Assembly: GCF_003958645.1 (NCBI RefSeq)
Contig: NZ_RXLO01000004.1
Span: 372,001-436,000, forward strand
DNA: 64,000 nt
Source of the DNA: Chitinophaga rhizosphaerae
Lineage (GTDB): Bacteria; Bacteroidota; Bacteroidia; Chitinophagales; Chitinophagaceae
Direction of reading: 5' to 3'
In this document: piece by piece, positions 8,558 through 17,846 of the stretch
How positions within the stretch are numbered: the first letter of the stretch is position 1
How the letters are laid out: each line of letters starts with the position of its first letter
The notes under the pieces: generated by a model
Seen by the model: only the letters and a program-made list of their open reading frames with translations
The model's database searches: none
What the model was told of the DNA's origin: nothing
Made by a program: the position numbers and the translations under genes

Positions 8558-9730
8558 CTAGCTACCACGGCGCGTTCCGTCGACCGCGCCCATCGGCTCG
8601 TACCTCATTTCCATCCACTCTTTTTGCCAGGCGGAAGGCGTGGTACCCGTCATCTTCCGGAAAGCGGCATTGAAGGTGGCTTTGTTCTGGAACCCGCATT
8701 CCATCGCGATGCCCAGGATGCTGAGGTGGTGATTTCGCGGGTCGGCCAGCATACGCTTCACCGCCTCCACCCGGTAGCCGTTCACGAAATCGAAATAGCT
8801 GCCGCCGGAATGTGCGTTGATGACCTGTGAAAGATGGTGCCGCTTCACGCCGAGCAAATCCGCCAGCGCCGTATGTGTTAAGTCCGGATCGAGGTACGGA
8901 CGGTTTTCTTTCATGAACAGGCGAAGGTGCTCGAACAGCAACACAGGTTCGGCGAGGCCGGATTTGCGGTATTTCTTCGCCTCCGATTTTTCTTCTTCCG
9001 TAAACAGTTCGGGCACGTGCTGGCATTTCCAGGTGAGCCAGTACACCAACGCCACGATGGCGGCATAATTATAATGGTAGAAATGCGTGATGCCGGGCAG
9101 ACCCCACTTCCGGCCGAAGAACCCCAGCGCAGAGATCCCCAATATCACCAGCAGGCTCGTCAGGAACAGGTGCAGCCAGCGGAGCCATAGGGCTTGCCGG
9201 GACGGAACGGCTGCCGGCAATTCACGTTTCCAGCGCATCAACCGGAAATATGCCGCCAGCAAGTAAATGGCAATCATCATCAGGTTTACCTGGTTCATCC
9301 ACCCAAAATCCAGCTTCGACAATCCGTCAAAATCCATCAATAGTCTCCTTTTCGCATCCGCCGATTGAAAAAACCAGGGACTGAGCACACCAAATGCGAT
9401 AACGAAAGGAATGCCGTGTAACGCATCGCGCAGATAAAACCGCGGCCCGTCGCCGGTCATTTTACGGGTGAGCAGGTACACCAGCGGGCCGAAAAGACTG
9501 AGGTTCAGCCACGACACCCGGCTCAGGTGCGGAAAGGCGAGGAAGAAATTACGATGATCGAACGCGTTGAGGAGCGCCTGGAAAGACACCAGCAGCATGA
9601 GCGCCAGCAGCAGCAGGAAAGGTGCGGAGCGCCGCCGGCGAACGAGGAGAAGCGCCGCGGCCACGGCGGTATTGATCCATCCAGCTACTACGAAGTACCG
9701 GAAAAGCAGGGAAGCATCTACGTTTTGCAT
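8558..9730 (-). CDS. Membrane-anchored AraC-family transcriptional regulator
   Basis: 390 aa. The first about 240 residues hold some seven hydrophobic segments (for example WINTAVAAALLLV, FLLLLALMLLVSFQALL, HLFLTSLLVILGISALGFF). The C-terminal about 110 residues are a double helix-turn-helix AraC domain: LTHTALADLLGVKRHHLSQV and ILGIAMECGFQNKATFNAAF, ending in the usual FRKMTGTTPSAW. This 7TM-AraC layout is common in Bacteroidota and is thought to sense a ligand at the membrane. It may be co-transcribed with the S41 protease 20 bp downstream. Ligand and targets are unknown. Confidence 0.92.
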   Translation of the reverse strand: MQNVDASLLFRYFVVAGWINTAVAAALLLVRRRRSAPFLLLLALMLLVSFQALLNAFDHRNFFLAFPHLSRVSWLNLSLFGPLVYLLTRKMTGDGPRFYLRDALHGIPFVIAFGVLSPWFFQSADAKRRLLMDFDGLSKLDFGWMNQVNLMMIAIYLLAAYFRLMRWKRELPAAVPSRQALWLRWLHLFLTSLLVILGISALGFFGRKWGLPGITHFYHYNYAAIVALVYWLTWKCQHVPELFTEEEKSEAKKYRKSGLAEPVLLFEHLRLFMKENRPYLDPDLTHTALADLLGVKRHHLSQVINAHSGGSYFDFVNGYRVEAVKRMLADPRNHHLSILGIAMECGFQNKATFNAAFRKMTGTTPSAWQKEWMEMRYEPMGAVDGTRRGS

Positions 9731-9892
9731 GGGGTTTCTCGGTAAAAATGATCAAATGAATTCGTCCTAAAGACGCGCATGGATGCGGGAAGTTGCACGC
9801 TGTACGGGGAATTTTGAAAACAAACCGGTGCAGGATTATTAAAATCGCGGAATTCTTTTCATCTTTGCATCAGCAAATTAAAAACGCATATC

Positions 9893-9985
9893 ATGTACCG
9901 CAATTTTCAACATATAATTCTTCAGGCGTCAGCGTATCGCGCGGCGGCGGGGGAACCTATTGCGGAGCAGGTAATGCTTGGATAA
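9893..9985 (+). CDS. Possible 30-aa leader or micro-protein ahead of a terminator
   Basis: ATG at 9893 opens a 30-codon frame beginning MYRNFQHIILQASAYRAA and ending with TAA at 9985. A CATCTTTG sequence at 9860-9867, one mismatch from the Bacteroidetes -7 consensus TAnnTTTG, sits 26 bp upstream. A strong intrinsic terminator follows 30 bp after the stop. Promoter, short frame and terminator together make a compact transcription unit. There is no run of a single amino acid as in a classic attenuator leader, and I do not recognise the peptide. It could equally be a non-coding RNA. Confidence 0.35.
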   Translation: MYRNFQHIILQASAYRAAAGEPIAEQVMLG

Positions 9986-10014
9986 CACGATAAAACGAGT
10001 CCAATATAACTAAG

Positions 10015-10041
10015 GCCCCGCAAGCAATTGCGGGGCTTTTT
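10015..10041 (+). terminator. Intrinsic terminator, 9-bp stem with GCAA tetraloop
   Basis: GCCCCGCAA (10015-10023) pairs perfectly with TTGCGGGGC (10028-10036) around a GCAA tetraloop and is followed by five T. It ends the short unit starting near 9870. Confidence 0.85.
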
Positions 10042-10095
10042 CAATTTACGGCCAATGCTATACATAAGGATTAGACCTACACAAAGAAACACTGG

Positions 10096-10199
10096 GGGCG
10101 AGTCTTCGCCCGCACGACACACGTAGCCAGGCAACCGGGAAAAGGCGGTTGCCCGGAACTCCGGCCCGGTCGTGCAGCATGCGCGGCCGGGCTTTTTTT
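10096..10199 (+). ncRNA. Structured RNA with mutually exclusive stem and terminator
   Basis: Four pairings can be drawn. Hairpin A is GGGCGA-GTCT-TCGCCC (10096-10111). A closing stem GCACGAC (10112-10118) with GTCGTGC (10169-10175) encloses hairpin B, GGCAACCG / CGGTTGCC (10130-10137, 10146-10153) with loop GGAAAAGG. A 12-bp terminator runs 10164-10192 and is followed by seven T. The right strand of the closing stem lies inside the 5' arm of the terminator, so the two cannot form together. That is the architecture of a riboswitch or attenuator. However, no plus-strand gene lies downstream, only tRNA-like repeats and then the convergent GH31 gene. I recognise no known riboswitch family. Confidence 0.5.
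10164..10199 (+). terminator. Strong intrinsic terminator
   Basis: A 12-bp stem with a GU pair (GCCCGGTCGTGC / GCGCGGCCGGGC, loop AGCAT) is followed by seven T. It lies about 125 bp after the terminator at 10015 and ends the structured region starting near 10096. Confidence 0.85.
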
Positions 10200-10202
10200 A
10201 TG

Positions 10203-10396
10203 GTGCCTGTAGTTTAGTGGCAGAACCGATTTATCCCTATGCCTTGTGAATGGGCATTCATCCGGTTAACCCCGAATTTTTTCGCCCGAAAGCGGCCTTC
10301 ATCCGGTTGACCCATTTTTTAGATTCGCCAGTCGTCTAGCGGCAGGACGTCCTGTGAAGCATCGCCGATGCGATCCGGCCTTCATCCGGTTAGCCC
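10203..10396 (+). repeat. Degenerate tRNA-like repeats sharing TTCATCCGGTT
   Basis: TTCATCCGGTT occurs three times (10257-10267, 10298-10308, 10381-10391), each followed by A/G-rich bases and CCC. Two copies are preceded at nearly the same distance (45 and 47 bases) by tRNA D-arm-like sequence: GTAGTTTAGTGGCAGAAC (from 10209) and GTCGTCTAGCGGCAGGAC (from 10331). No acceptor stem closes on either copy and no normal T-loop follows, so these are not functional tRNA genes by inspection. They may be decayed tRNA genes or tRNA-derived repeats. The rest of the gap up to 10559 shows nothing I can name. Confidence 0.45.
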
Positions 10397-10559
10397 AATG
10401 CGCAACGCGCCGATCCCGGCCAGCGCCCTGTTAGCCCTGTACCTCAGCCGGTACCCGGTGCGCCTGCGCACACGGGGCCGCTGTGTTTTCAGCCGGCCGC
10501 AAACAAACCGGCCCGGCATAAAATACCAGGCCGTTTGCTTTCCTTACTTGAGGAATCGC

Positions 10560-13022
10560 TTATTCCACGTTTACAGTTATGGACTGATTATCGTTCGGCA
10601 GCGTCAGCGTTTTCACTTCACATTTCACTACCGGGTTGGCAACGCCCTGCGGGTCGAAGCGCGACACCGGCTGCACCGCCACCCATTCCCCCACGGTCAA
10701 TCTCCGTTCCGTGCCATTCACTTTCGCCGCGTTATTCCCAAACCCGTGCAACACCAGCTGCACCTGCCGGAAGTGGGACGGGGCGCCGCTTTGCGTTGGC
10801 TCCAGCACCAGGTTCCCATCCGCCGGCTCATACCTAATCACCCGCCGGAAGCTCGCGCCTTTTTGATACGCGAACGTTTCGCCATCGTCTTCATAATATT
10901 CGAACCGGTTGCTGCGCGCACCTTTGTAAACATGCAGGAACAGCGTGTCTGCGGGCTTTTCAGCCGTCGATTGTACGAGCGACTGCATGGGGATGATGCT
11001 GCTTTCGCGGATGTACACGGGCAGGGTGTGCATGCCCAGCGTCAACATTTTTTCGCCGGAAGCTTCTTTCGCGTCGTTGTACAAATTGTACCAGGTTTCG
11101 CCGGGAAGGTACACCGGCGCGTAGGTTTGCTTGCTGTCGAATGGTGCTACCAAAATACCATCGCCGAGGAGGAACTGGTTCTGGAATCGGGGATCGTAGA
11201 CGAGGGGGTCGTGCGTGTAACCGATAGCGAGGGTGCGCATGAGCGGCATGCCGGTAGCGCTGGCTTCGTGGAAGCCGGAATAGAGGTACGGCAGGAGGCG
11301 GTAGCGCAGGTTGATGTAGTTCCGCGCGATTTCCAGGACTTCTTCGCCGAAAGCCCAGGGCTCGGCGGATTTCGTATTGATGCCGGTGTGACTGCGGCAA
11401 TACGGTAAAAACGCGCCCAACTGGATCCAGCGGGCGTACAGGGCGGGAGATCCGTTCCCCGTGAACCCGCCGATGTCCATCCCGGAAAACGCCACGCCGC
11501 TCAGGCCCAGACTGTTCATCAGGCGGACGCCCAGCAGCATGTGATCGTCTTCCGCGCGATTGTCGCCGGTCCAAATGGCGGTGTAGCGTTGCAAACCGGC
11601 GTAACCGGCGCGGGTAAGGATGAACGGCCGGCGCCCCTGCATGGCCGCGCGTGCGCCTTCGTAGCTCGCGCGCACCATGGTCAATCCGTATACATTATGC
11701 GCTTCGCGGTGGGTGGCCGTTCTTCCTTCGAAATCGAACAGCACATTGTCGGGCATGTTCTGCCCCCACGTGGCGATCTCGTTCATATCGTTCCAAAGCC
11801 CGTCCACGCCTGCATCAACATAACCTTTCACCTGGTCTTTCCACCAGCTGCGGCCTTTGGCGCCGGTGAAATCGGGGAAGTGGCACCAGCCGGGCCACAC
11901 CTGGCCGGTGTAATACTGTCCATCGGAATATTTAATGAAAATATCCGCCTTTTTCCCGCTTTCGAATGCGGGATAATTTGCTTCGGTTTTGATGCCGGGA
12001 TCAACGATCACCGTGGTGCGGAAGCCCATTTTCCGCAGACGGGCGTTCATGCCTGCGGGGTCGGGGAAGCGTTGTTTGTTCCAGGTGAAGAGCTTGTAGG
12101 CGTCCATGTAGTGAATATCGAGCGTGATACCGTCTGCCGGTATCTGTTTTTCCCGCATCGTTTGCGCGATCCGCATCACTTCCGCTTCGGGATAATAGCT
12201 GTAACGGTTCTGCTGATACCCGAGGCTCCACATCGGCGGCATCGGCATGCGGCCGGTAAGCCAGGTGTAGGCCGAAATAATGCCCGCCACTTCCGGGTGA
12301 TGGATGAAGTAATAATTCATTTCCCCGCTGTTGGCGGAAAACGATGCGAATCGGTTGTTGCTGGCGCCGAAGTTAAAATTCGTCCGGAAGCTGTTATCGA
12401 AGAACAGGCCGTAGCTTTTGCCGTGATGGACGCCGATGTAAAACGGGATCGTGGCGTAGATGGGGTCCTGGTTGACGGTGTACCCGAACGCGTCGGTGTT
12501 CCAGTTGGTGTAGGCGCTGCCACGGCGGTCGAGGTTGCCGGTTTTTTCGCCCAGCCCCAGGAACCGCTCGCCGTCCTGCATGGTTTTATAGGCCGTCACT
12601 TCTTCGCCGATCCACGAGGTGCCGAGCCCCGGTTCGTCGGCCTGCAGCACTTCGCCGCTTTTCGTGAGGAAGGTGACGGAGAAAGGCTGCTTGCCGATGC
12701 GCGCCACGAGCGAATCCGTTTCCAGCCTGATCTCGTTTTCGTTCTGGGTGATGACGGGCGCGAAGTTTTTCGGCGTGGCCACTACTGCGTAAGAAAAATC
12801 CTTCCCCAATTCCTGCCTGTCCATCCGCACGCGCACCACGTTGTGCGACCAGGCGGTAATTTCCGCTTTGGCATGTGCGGCGGTGATGCGGATGGTTTGG
12901 CCGCTGATGTCCACGCCGGTCACATTCCCGGGTGTCACTACCTGCTGTGCCGCTGTGGTGGCGGTGATGAGAAGGCACAGGCTCAACATTCTACCGATCA
13001 TATATTGTTGATTTTTTTGCAA
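10560..13022 (-). CDS. Glycoside hydrolase family 31 (alpha-glucosidase/xylosidase type)
   Basis: 820 aa, exported (signal segment MLSLCLLITATTAAQ after an 11-residue lead; internal ATGs offer alternative starts). An N-terminal beta-sandwich (about 30-230) precedes the GH31 barrel. The catalytic nucleophile region is VDGLWNDMNE, the acid/base region is IWTGDNRAEDDHM, and the proximal C-terminal beta-domain begins near GMPLMRTLAIGY. A DUF5110-type C-terminal domain (about 700-780, FEYYEDDGETFAYQKG) completes the family layout. GH31 enzymes release alpha-linked glucose, xylose or galactose by retention. It is the third gene of a SusC-SusD-GH31 operon (67 bp after susD), suggesting it cleaves the oligosaccharide taken up by that pair. 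Confidence 0.95.
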   Translation of the reverse strand: MQKNQQYMIGRMLSLCLLITATTAAQQVVTPGNVTGVDISGQTIRITAAHAKAEITAWSHNVVRVRMDRQELGKDFSYAVVATPKNFAPVITQNENEIRLETDSLVARIGKQPFSVTFLTKSGEVLQADEPGLGTSWIGEEVTAYKTMQDGERFLGLGEKTGNLDRRGSAYTNWNTDAFGYTVNQDPIYATIPFYIGVHHGKSYGLFFDNSFRTNFNFGASNNRFASFSANSGEMNYYFIHHPEVAGIISAYTWLTGRMPMPPMWSLGYQQNRYSYYPEAEVMRIAQTMREKQIPADGITLDIHYMDAYKLFTWNKQRFPDPAGMNARLRKMGFRTTVIVDPGIKTEANYPAFESGKKADIFIKYSDGQYYTGQVWPGWCHFPDFTGAKGRSWWKDQVKGYVDAGVDGLWNDMNEIATWGQNMPDNVLFDFEGRTATHREAHNVYGLTMVRASYEGARAAMQGRRPFILTRAGYAGLQRYTAIWTGDNRAEDDHMLLGVRLMNSLGLSGVAFSGMDIGGFTGNGSPALYARWIQLGAFLPYCRSHTGINTKSAEPWAFGEEVLEIARNYINLRYRLLPYLYSGFHEASATGMPLMRTLAIGYTHDPLVYDPRFQNQFLLGDGILVAPFDSKQTYAPVYLPGETWYNLYNDAKEASGEKMLTLGMHTLPVYIRESSIIPMQSLVQSTAEKPADTLFLHVYKGARSNRFEYYEDDGETFAYQKGASFRRVIRYEPADGNLVLEPTQSGAPSHFRQVQLVLHGFGNNAAKVNGTERRLTVGEWVAVQPVSRFDPQGVANPVVKCEVKTLTLPNDNQSITVNVE

Positions 13023-13089
13023 AAAGAATCCAGCAGAGAGCGGCGAAGCCGCCCCCTGCCTGGATATTTTCCTGTTCAGTCTTTACGAA

Positions 13090-14640
13090 TTAATATCCCG
13101 GATTCTGTTTCAAGTTGGGGTTAACGGCCAGATCGTTTACGGGTATGGGAAACAGGAGATTCCGCGGATCGTCTGTGGGCTTGAGGTGCCAGGGTTGCAG
13201 GAATTTCCCGAAGCGGATCAGGTCTTGCCGGCGCCATCCTTCCCAGTACATTTCGCGGCCGCGCTCGTCGAGCAGGTTGGCGAGAGTGAGGGTCGCGAAG
13301 GGCGTGGCTCCGCGCTTCAGGCGGAGCTGATTCACCACCAGCAATCCGCCGGCGGCGTTGTTGGAACGCAATTGGGCTTCGGCTTTCATGAGCATCACGT
13401 CGCCCAGGCGGAAAAATACCCAGTCGTTGCTCGCGTTGTTACTGTTATGGCCGCCGTCGGTCACCATATCGGGCGGATATTTCACGACGCGGATGCCTTT
13501 GATCTCGAGGTCGTTCCCGGATTCGGAGAGTTTCAGGTCGCGGGTAAAGGCGAGATTGTTGCCTTTCCGGTCTTTCAACGCCGTGCCGTTCTTGTCGAAC
13601 TGCTGGCCGATCAGGAAGCCGACGCGCGTGCCGGTCACGTCCGTCACACCATCATACGCTACACCGCGACGGATATCCGTTGCTTCGAACAGGTCATAAA
13701 AAGTGGCCGTGGTAGCGAAACCGTTCCATCCGCTGGGCATCTGGTGGTAGTGCAAAGTGGGCGCCCAGTGGCAGAAAGCCGCGTTGCCGCCGCGGATGGT
13801 GCTCAAACCGGGACCGTTCTGCTGGGTAAAAATGTTCTCGGTACCGATCACGTCGTTGTTGTACGCGAGGTTATCGAAGTAATTATTGGCGAGGGAATAT
13901 CTGCCGGAACCGATCACCTGGTCGGCCAGGGTGATCACCTGTTGCATATCGGCCGCGTCGAACGTCGGGTTGGAGCGGTTAAGGAAAGCGCCCTTGTTGA
14001 GGTAGCATTTCATCAGCAGCGTGCGGGCGGCGTCTTTGCTGGCCGTCCAGGCTTTTACCGTGCCCGAGCGCTCGGGCAGGTCGGGGATGATGGCGTTCAG
14101 TTCGGCGATGATAAATGCGATGGCTTCCGCCACAGGCTTCACTTTGGGCGGCATGAGCAGGTTCTCGTTCGGTTCGCGGTAGGGCACCTGTCCCCATCCG
14201 TCGAGCGTGGCGAACATGCTCAGTGCGCGGATGAACCGGGCTTCGGCGGCCTGCTGTTTGGACGGATTGAAGTTGAGCACATTGGTAGCGGAGAATTGCA
14301 GCAGCAGGAGGTTCGTGAACGTGTTCTGGATGGTGCCATGCTCGGGCGTCCAGGTGTGGAGCTTGAGGGAGCGCCAGGCGCCGTTATCGTCCCAGTCTCC
14401 GCCGCGGGTGGGCGCCACCGCTTCGTCTGACGGCATTTCCTGCAGGGCCCAGAAGTTAGACTGGTCCTGGAAAGGCAACTGCATATCGTTATAGGCGTTG
14501 ATGAGCAGCGAATTCACCTTGATCACTTTTTCGGCTTCGGAGCGAACCAGCGTGGAACCGAGTTTTTCATCGAGTTTCGTGCAGGCGCCGAATGCGAGGC
14601 CAGACAGGGCGAGGATGGAAAGTTTTTTATGTAGATGCAT
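13090..14640 (-). CDS. SusD/RagB family substrate-binding lipoprotein
   Basis: 516 aa. A lipoprotein signal (KLSILALSGLAFGACTKLDE) anchors it on the cell surface. The SusD tetratricopeptide-like helical core is recognisable (FIRALSMFATLDGWGQVPYR), and the C-terminal signature is REMYWEGWRRQDLIRFGKFL followed by LLFPIPVNDLAVNPNLKQNP. It caps the SusC barrel encoded 30 bp upstream and captures glycan. With the GH31 gene downstream it forms a minimal polysaccharide-utilization locus. Confidence 0.95.
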   Translation of the reverse strand: MHLHKKLSILALSGLAFGACTKLDEKLGSTLVRSEAEKVIKVNSLLINAYNDMQLPFQDQSNFWALQEMPSDEAVAPTRGGDWDDNGAWRSLKLHTWTPEHGTIQNTFTNLLLLQFSATNVLNFNPSKQQAAEARFIRALSMFATLDGWGQVPYREPNENLLMPPKVKPVAEAIAFIIAELNAIIPDLPERSGTVKAWTASKDAARTLLMKCYLNKGAFLNRSNPTFDAADMQQVITLADQVIGSGRYSLANNYFDNLAYNNDVIGTENIFTQQNGPGLSTIRGGNAAFCHWAPTLHYHQMPSGWNGFATTATFYDLFEATDIRRGVAYDGVTDVTGTRVGFLIGQQFDKNGTALKDRKGNNLAFTRDLKLSESGNDLEIKGIRVVKYPPDMVTDGGHNSNNASNDWVFFRLGDVMLMKAEAQLRSNNAAGGLLVVNQLRLKRGATPFATLTLANLLDERGREMYWEGWRRQDLIRFGKFLQPWHLKPTDDPRNLLFPIPVNDLAVNPNLKQNPGY

Positions 14641-14670
14641 GATAATCTGGTTTAATAAAGGGAAACGGAA

Positions 14671-17622
14671 TTAGAAGGAAACACCGACGCTGAACATGAT
14701 ATTCCGGGCGGTGGGGTACGGGATGTACTCGATACCGAACGAATTCACGCCGTTCACGCTTTTATCTGTGTTCACTTCCGGGTCGAATCCAGAATATTTG
14801 GTGATCACGAAGAGGTTCTGCCCGGTGAGCGCGAGGTTCAGGTTTTTGAAATTCTTGCCGACGTCGCCGAAGGAATAGCTGATGGTGGCGTTGGTGAGTT
14901 TCAGGAAGTTGCCGCTTTCGAGGTAGCGGGTAGACGTGGCAATGGGGTTCGAAGTGCTTTCCCCGTTGTTCATCAGGTCTTTCCCGATGTTGCGGGAAGA
15001 GAGGTTGTTGATCGCAAGCACCGTGTTGGCCGTGTTGTTGTACAGTTTATGGCCGAAAGCGCCGTTGAAGTTCACGGAGAAGTACCATTTTTTCACGCTA
15101 AGGTCTGTGGTGATGCCGAGGAGCGTGCGGGGGTTGGGGTCGCCGCTGTAGAAGCTTTTATCGGCACCGCCTTCGTATTCGCTGATGCCGTCCTTGTTCA
15201 GCCCGGTCCATTTCCGCAGGTAGAACACGTTGAGGGGATAGCCGTTGGCGAAACGCTGGATGGTAGCGCCGGATACGCCCTGTCCGCTGATAGCGCCGGT
15301 CAGCACATCGGGCCCTTCATAATTCCGCAGTTCGTTTTTCATGAAGGCAGCATTCACGCCCAGGTTCCAGGACAGCTCCTTCCCGCGAACCACTTCACCA
15401 CGCAAAGCCAGTTCCACACCGCGGTTCAGGATTTCGCCCGGCATGTTGCGCCATACGTTGGCGGCGGGGCCGGGGCCGGTGGCGATGAAGTTGAACAGGA
15501 GGTCGGAGGTCCTTTTATGGAAATAGTCCACATTACCGGAAATGCGGTTTTGGAGGATGGAGAAATCGATCCCCGCGTTCAGTTGTGCCGATTTTTCCCA
15601 TTTCAGGTCGGGGTTGGCCGCGTTGATCTGGCGCGATCCGCCGCCGCCGGTAAGCATGAATTGTTCCTGCGCGGCGCCGGCAGGGAATTCCTGGTTGCCC
15701 GTGATCCCCCAGCCCGCGCGGATCGCCAGCTGCTGGATGAACGAATGGCCTTTGAGGAAATCTTCCTGGCTGAGGTTCCACTTCGCCGCAAACGAGGGGA
15801 AATAACCGTAACGGTTGTTCTTCCCGAATTTGTTGGACCCGTCTGCCCGCATGGTGGCCGTCAACAGGTATTTATCATACAGATTAGCGGTTACGCGGCC
15901 GAAGATCGACTGCAGTTCGGATTTGGGCTGCACCATGGTAGACATGAAGGTGTTGCTCTGATTCGGGTCCTGGAGGATGCTCGTGTACGGAAGCGCGTCT
16001 GTACTGAAACCCAGGGCGCCGAGGTCGGTGGTGCGATATTGGAAATCCTGGTATTCATACCCTACAACGGCGCCGAGATGGAAGGCGTCGGTGAGCTGTT
16101 TGTTATAGCTGAGGGTGTGGGAAAACAGTTTGGTGAGCAGTTCGGCATTGCCCTGGTAGGCCTGGCCGAGGTCTTTCACGCCGTTGATATTGATCCACGA
16201 TTGTATTTCCGTGCGGCGGATACCGGCCTGGCGGTTGATCGAAAAGAGGAAGCGGTACTCCAGGTCGTTGGTGATCTTGAAATACGGGGAGATATTGCCC
16301 AGCAGGTAACTGATATCGGCCTTATCGTCCCAGGCTTCCGACATGCCCAGCGGGTTTACCGCACCGTTGCTGCCGAGGATGGTGAGGCTGCCGTCGGGTT
16401 TGCGGAGGTTGAGCGTGGGGTTCCATTGGAGCGCCTGCCCGATGAGCGAACCGGTAAAGCCGGCGTTGTTGGAAATGGGCGCCATGGTTTCCACGGTTTG
16501 CGCGGCCATGAGGGAGAAATCGAGGCCCAGGCGGCGACTTTCCAGGAATTTGAACTGTCCGGTGAGGTTGCCGGTATATTTTTTCAGGCCGGATTTGAGG
16601 ACGATGCCTTCCTGGTCCATCAACCCGAAAGCCGCGCGATAGCGGGCATTTTCCGATCCGCCGCTGACGGCCACGTTAAAATTATGGGTGAGGCCGGTGC
16701 GGAGGATGGCGTTCAGTCCTTCTGCGGAGCCGCCTTCATCTCCCCCTGCGAAATTGTAGTTTTTCAGGGTTTGACGGAACTGGTCGGCATTGAGCACTTC
16801 CAGTTTTTTCATGGCGGTGCTGGCGCCGATGGAGTAGTTGAAGTCCAGTTTCGCGGGGCCTTCCTGGCCTTTTTTGGTGGTGATGATGATGACGCCGTTG
16901 GAGCCGCGGGAGCCGTAGATGGCGGTGGCGGATGCGTCTTTCAGCACGTCCATGGAGGCGATATCGAAAGAGTTCACGAAGTTGAGCGGGTTGGCGGCGG
17001 GAGTTTGGCCGATGCCGTTGGCGTTGATTTCGGGGCGGGCCACGCGGCCGTCGAGCGGAACGCCGTCGATCACGTAGAGCGGCTGGTTGCCGGAGCGGAC
17101 GGACGATACCCCGCGGATCCTCACGGTGGCGGCGGCGCCTGGGGCGCCGGAGTTGTTAACGATCATGAGGCCGGCCACTTTGCCCTGGATGAGTTGGTCG
17201 GGCGAGGCCACGATCCCTTTATTGAAGTCTTTGGCTTTCAGCGAGGTAACGGCGCCGGTGAGGTCTTTTTTGCGGGTGGTGCCGTATCCGACCACCACCA
17301 CGTCGGTGAGGGTGGAGCTTTCCAGTTTGAGGATCACGGAGATTTCAGACTGGTTGGCGATGCTCACTTCCTGCGGGGCGTATCCGATGAAAGATACCAG
17401 CAGTGTTTGGGTTTGGGCGGGCACATTGAGCTTGAAGGCGCCGGTAGGGTCGGAAACGGTCCCGATGGTGGTGCCTTTCGCCTGAACGCCGGCCCCGGGG
17501 ATGGCGTTCCCTGTTTCGTCGGTAATTTTGCCGGAAACGGGTTTTGTCTGGGCGAAGGCTACCTGGGATAGCAACAGGGTCAGGCAAATCAGCAGCGCGC
17601 TAAGCGGTCGCATTTTGATCAT
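14671..17622 (-). CDS. SusC/RagA TonB-dependent receptor
   Basis: 983 aa. Signal peptide (RPLSALLICLTLLLSQVAFA), carboxypeptidase-D-like domain (about 28-105, VSGKITDETGNAIPGAGVQA), plug with VVVVGYGTTRKKDLTGAVTS and SMDVLKDASATAIYGSRGSN, then the long beta-barrel ending in aromatic VGVSF. There is no STN domain, so it is not of the FecR-signalling type. It is the first gene of a SusC-SusD-GH31 operon. A 224-bp AT-rich gap separates it from the DUF6377 regulator gene upstream on the same strand, which is the probable controller. The likely role is TonB-driven import of an alpha-glycosidic oligosaccharide. Confidence 0.95.
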   Translation of the reverse strand: MIKMRPLSALLICLTLLLSQVAFAQTKPVSGKITDETGNAIPGAGVQAKGTTIGTVSDPTGAFKLNVPAQTQTLLVSFIGYAPQEVSIANQSEISVILKLESSTLTDVVVVGYGTTRKKDLTGAVTSLKAKDFNKGIVASPDQLIQGKVAGLMIVNNSGAPGAAATVRIRGVSSVRSGNQPLYVIDGVPLDGRVARPEINANGIGQTPAANPLNFVNSFDIASMDVLKDASATAIYGSRGSNGVIIITTKKGQEGPAKLDFNYSIGASTAMKKLEVLNADQFRQTLKNYNFAGGDEGGSAEGLNAILRTGLTHNFNVAVSGGSENARYRAAFGLMDQEGIVLKSGLKKYTGNLTGQFKFLESRRLGLDFSLMAAQTVETMAPISNNAGFTGSLIGQALQWNPTLNLRKPDGSLTILGSNGAVNPLGMSEAWDDKADISYLLGNISPYFKITNDLEYRFLFSINRQAGIRRTEIQSWININGVKDLGQAYQGNAELLTKLFSHTLSYNKQLTDAFHLGAVVGYEYQDFQYRTTDLGALGFSTDALPYTSILQDPNQSNTFMSTMVQPKSELQSIFGRVTANLYDKYLLTATMRADGSNKFGKNNRYGYFPSFAAKWNLSQEDFLKGHSFIQQLAIRAGWGITGNQEFPAGAAQEQFMLTGGGGSRQINAANPDLKWEKSAQLNAGIDFSILQNRISGNVDYFHKRTSDLLFNFIATGPGPAANVWRNMPGEILNRGVELALRGEVVRGKELSWNLGVNAAFMKNELRNYEGPDVLTGAISGQGVSGATIQRFANGYPLNVFYLRKWTGLNKDGISEYEGGADKSFYSGDPNPRTLLGITTDLSVKKWYFSVNFNGAFGHKLYNNTANTVLAINNLSSRNIGKDLMNNGESTSNPIATSTRYLESGNFLKLTNATISYSFGDVGKNFKNLNLALTGQNLFVITKYSGFDPEVNTDKSVNGVNSFGIEYIPYPTARNIMFSVGVSF

Positions 17623-17846
17623 AACGTAGTGTTTAAAGAATTACTGAGATGGTTTTTTGCGGAGTGGAACTAAACGTGAAATCCAATTTTGGTTGAACGA
17701 TTCAAAGTAAACGGGTTCACGAATCGTGGCAAACTATTATCGCCCGAGTATAGAAATTAAAGGCCAAAATCGCCTTCCACTGCAAATCAATCCAATGATT
17801 TACAATCGGTTAACAATGCATATAAATATTTTTAATATAAACGTTT

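Noticed and set aside
10203..10396. Functional tRNA genes
   Set aside because: The D-arm-like parts are good, but no acceptor stem pairs and no normal T-loop follows, so only tRNA-like status is claimed.
11541..13124. Plus-strand 527-codon frame opposite GH31
   Set aside because: Antisense shadow; the minus strand carries GH31 catalytic motifs.
15049..17571. Plus-strand 840-codon open frame opposite the SusC gene
   Set aside because: It is a shadow of the GC-rich susC coding strand; its translation has no signal, domain or start context, whereas the minus strand gives a complete SusC protein.
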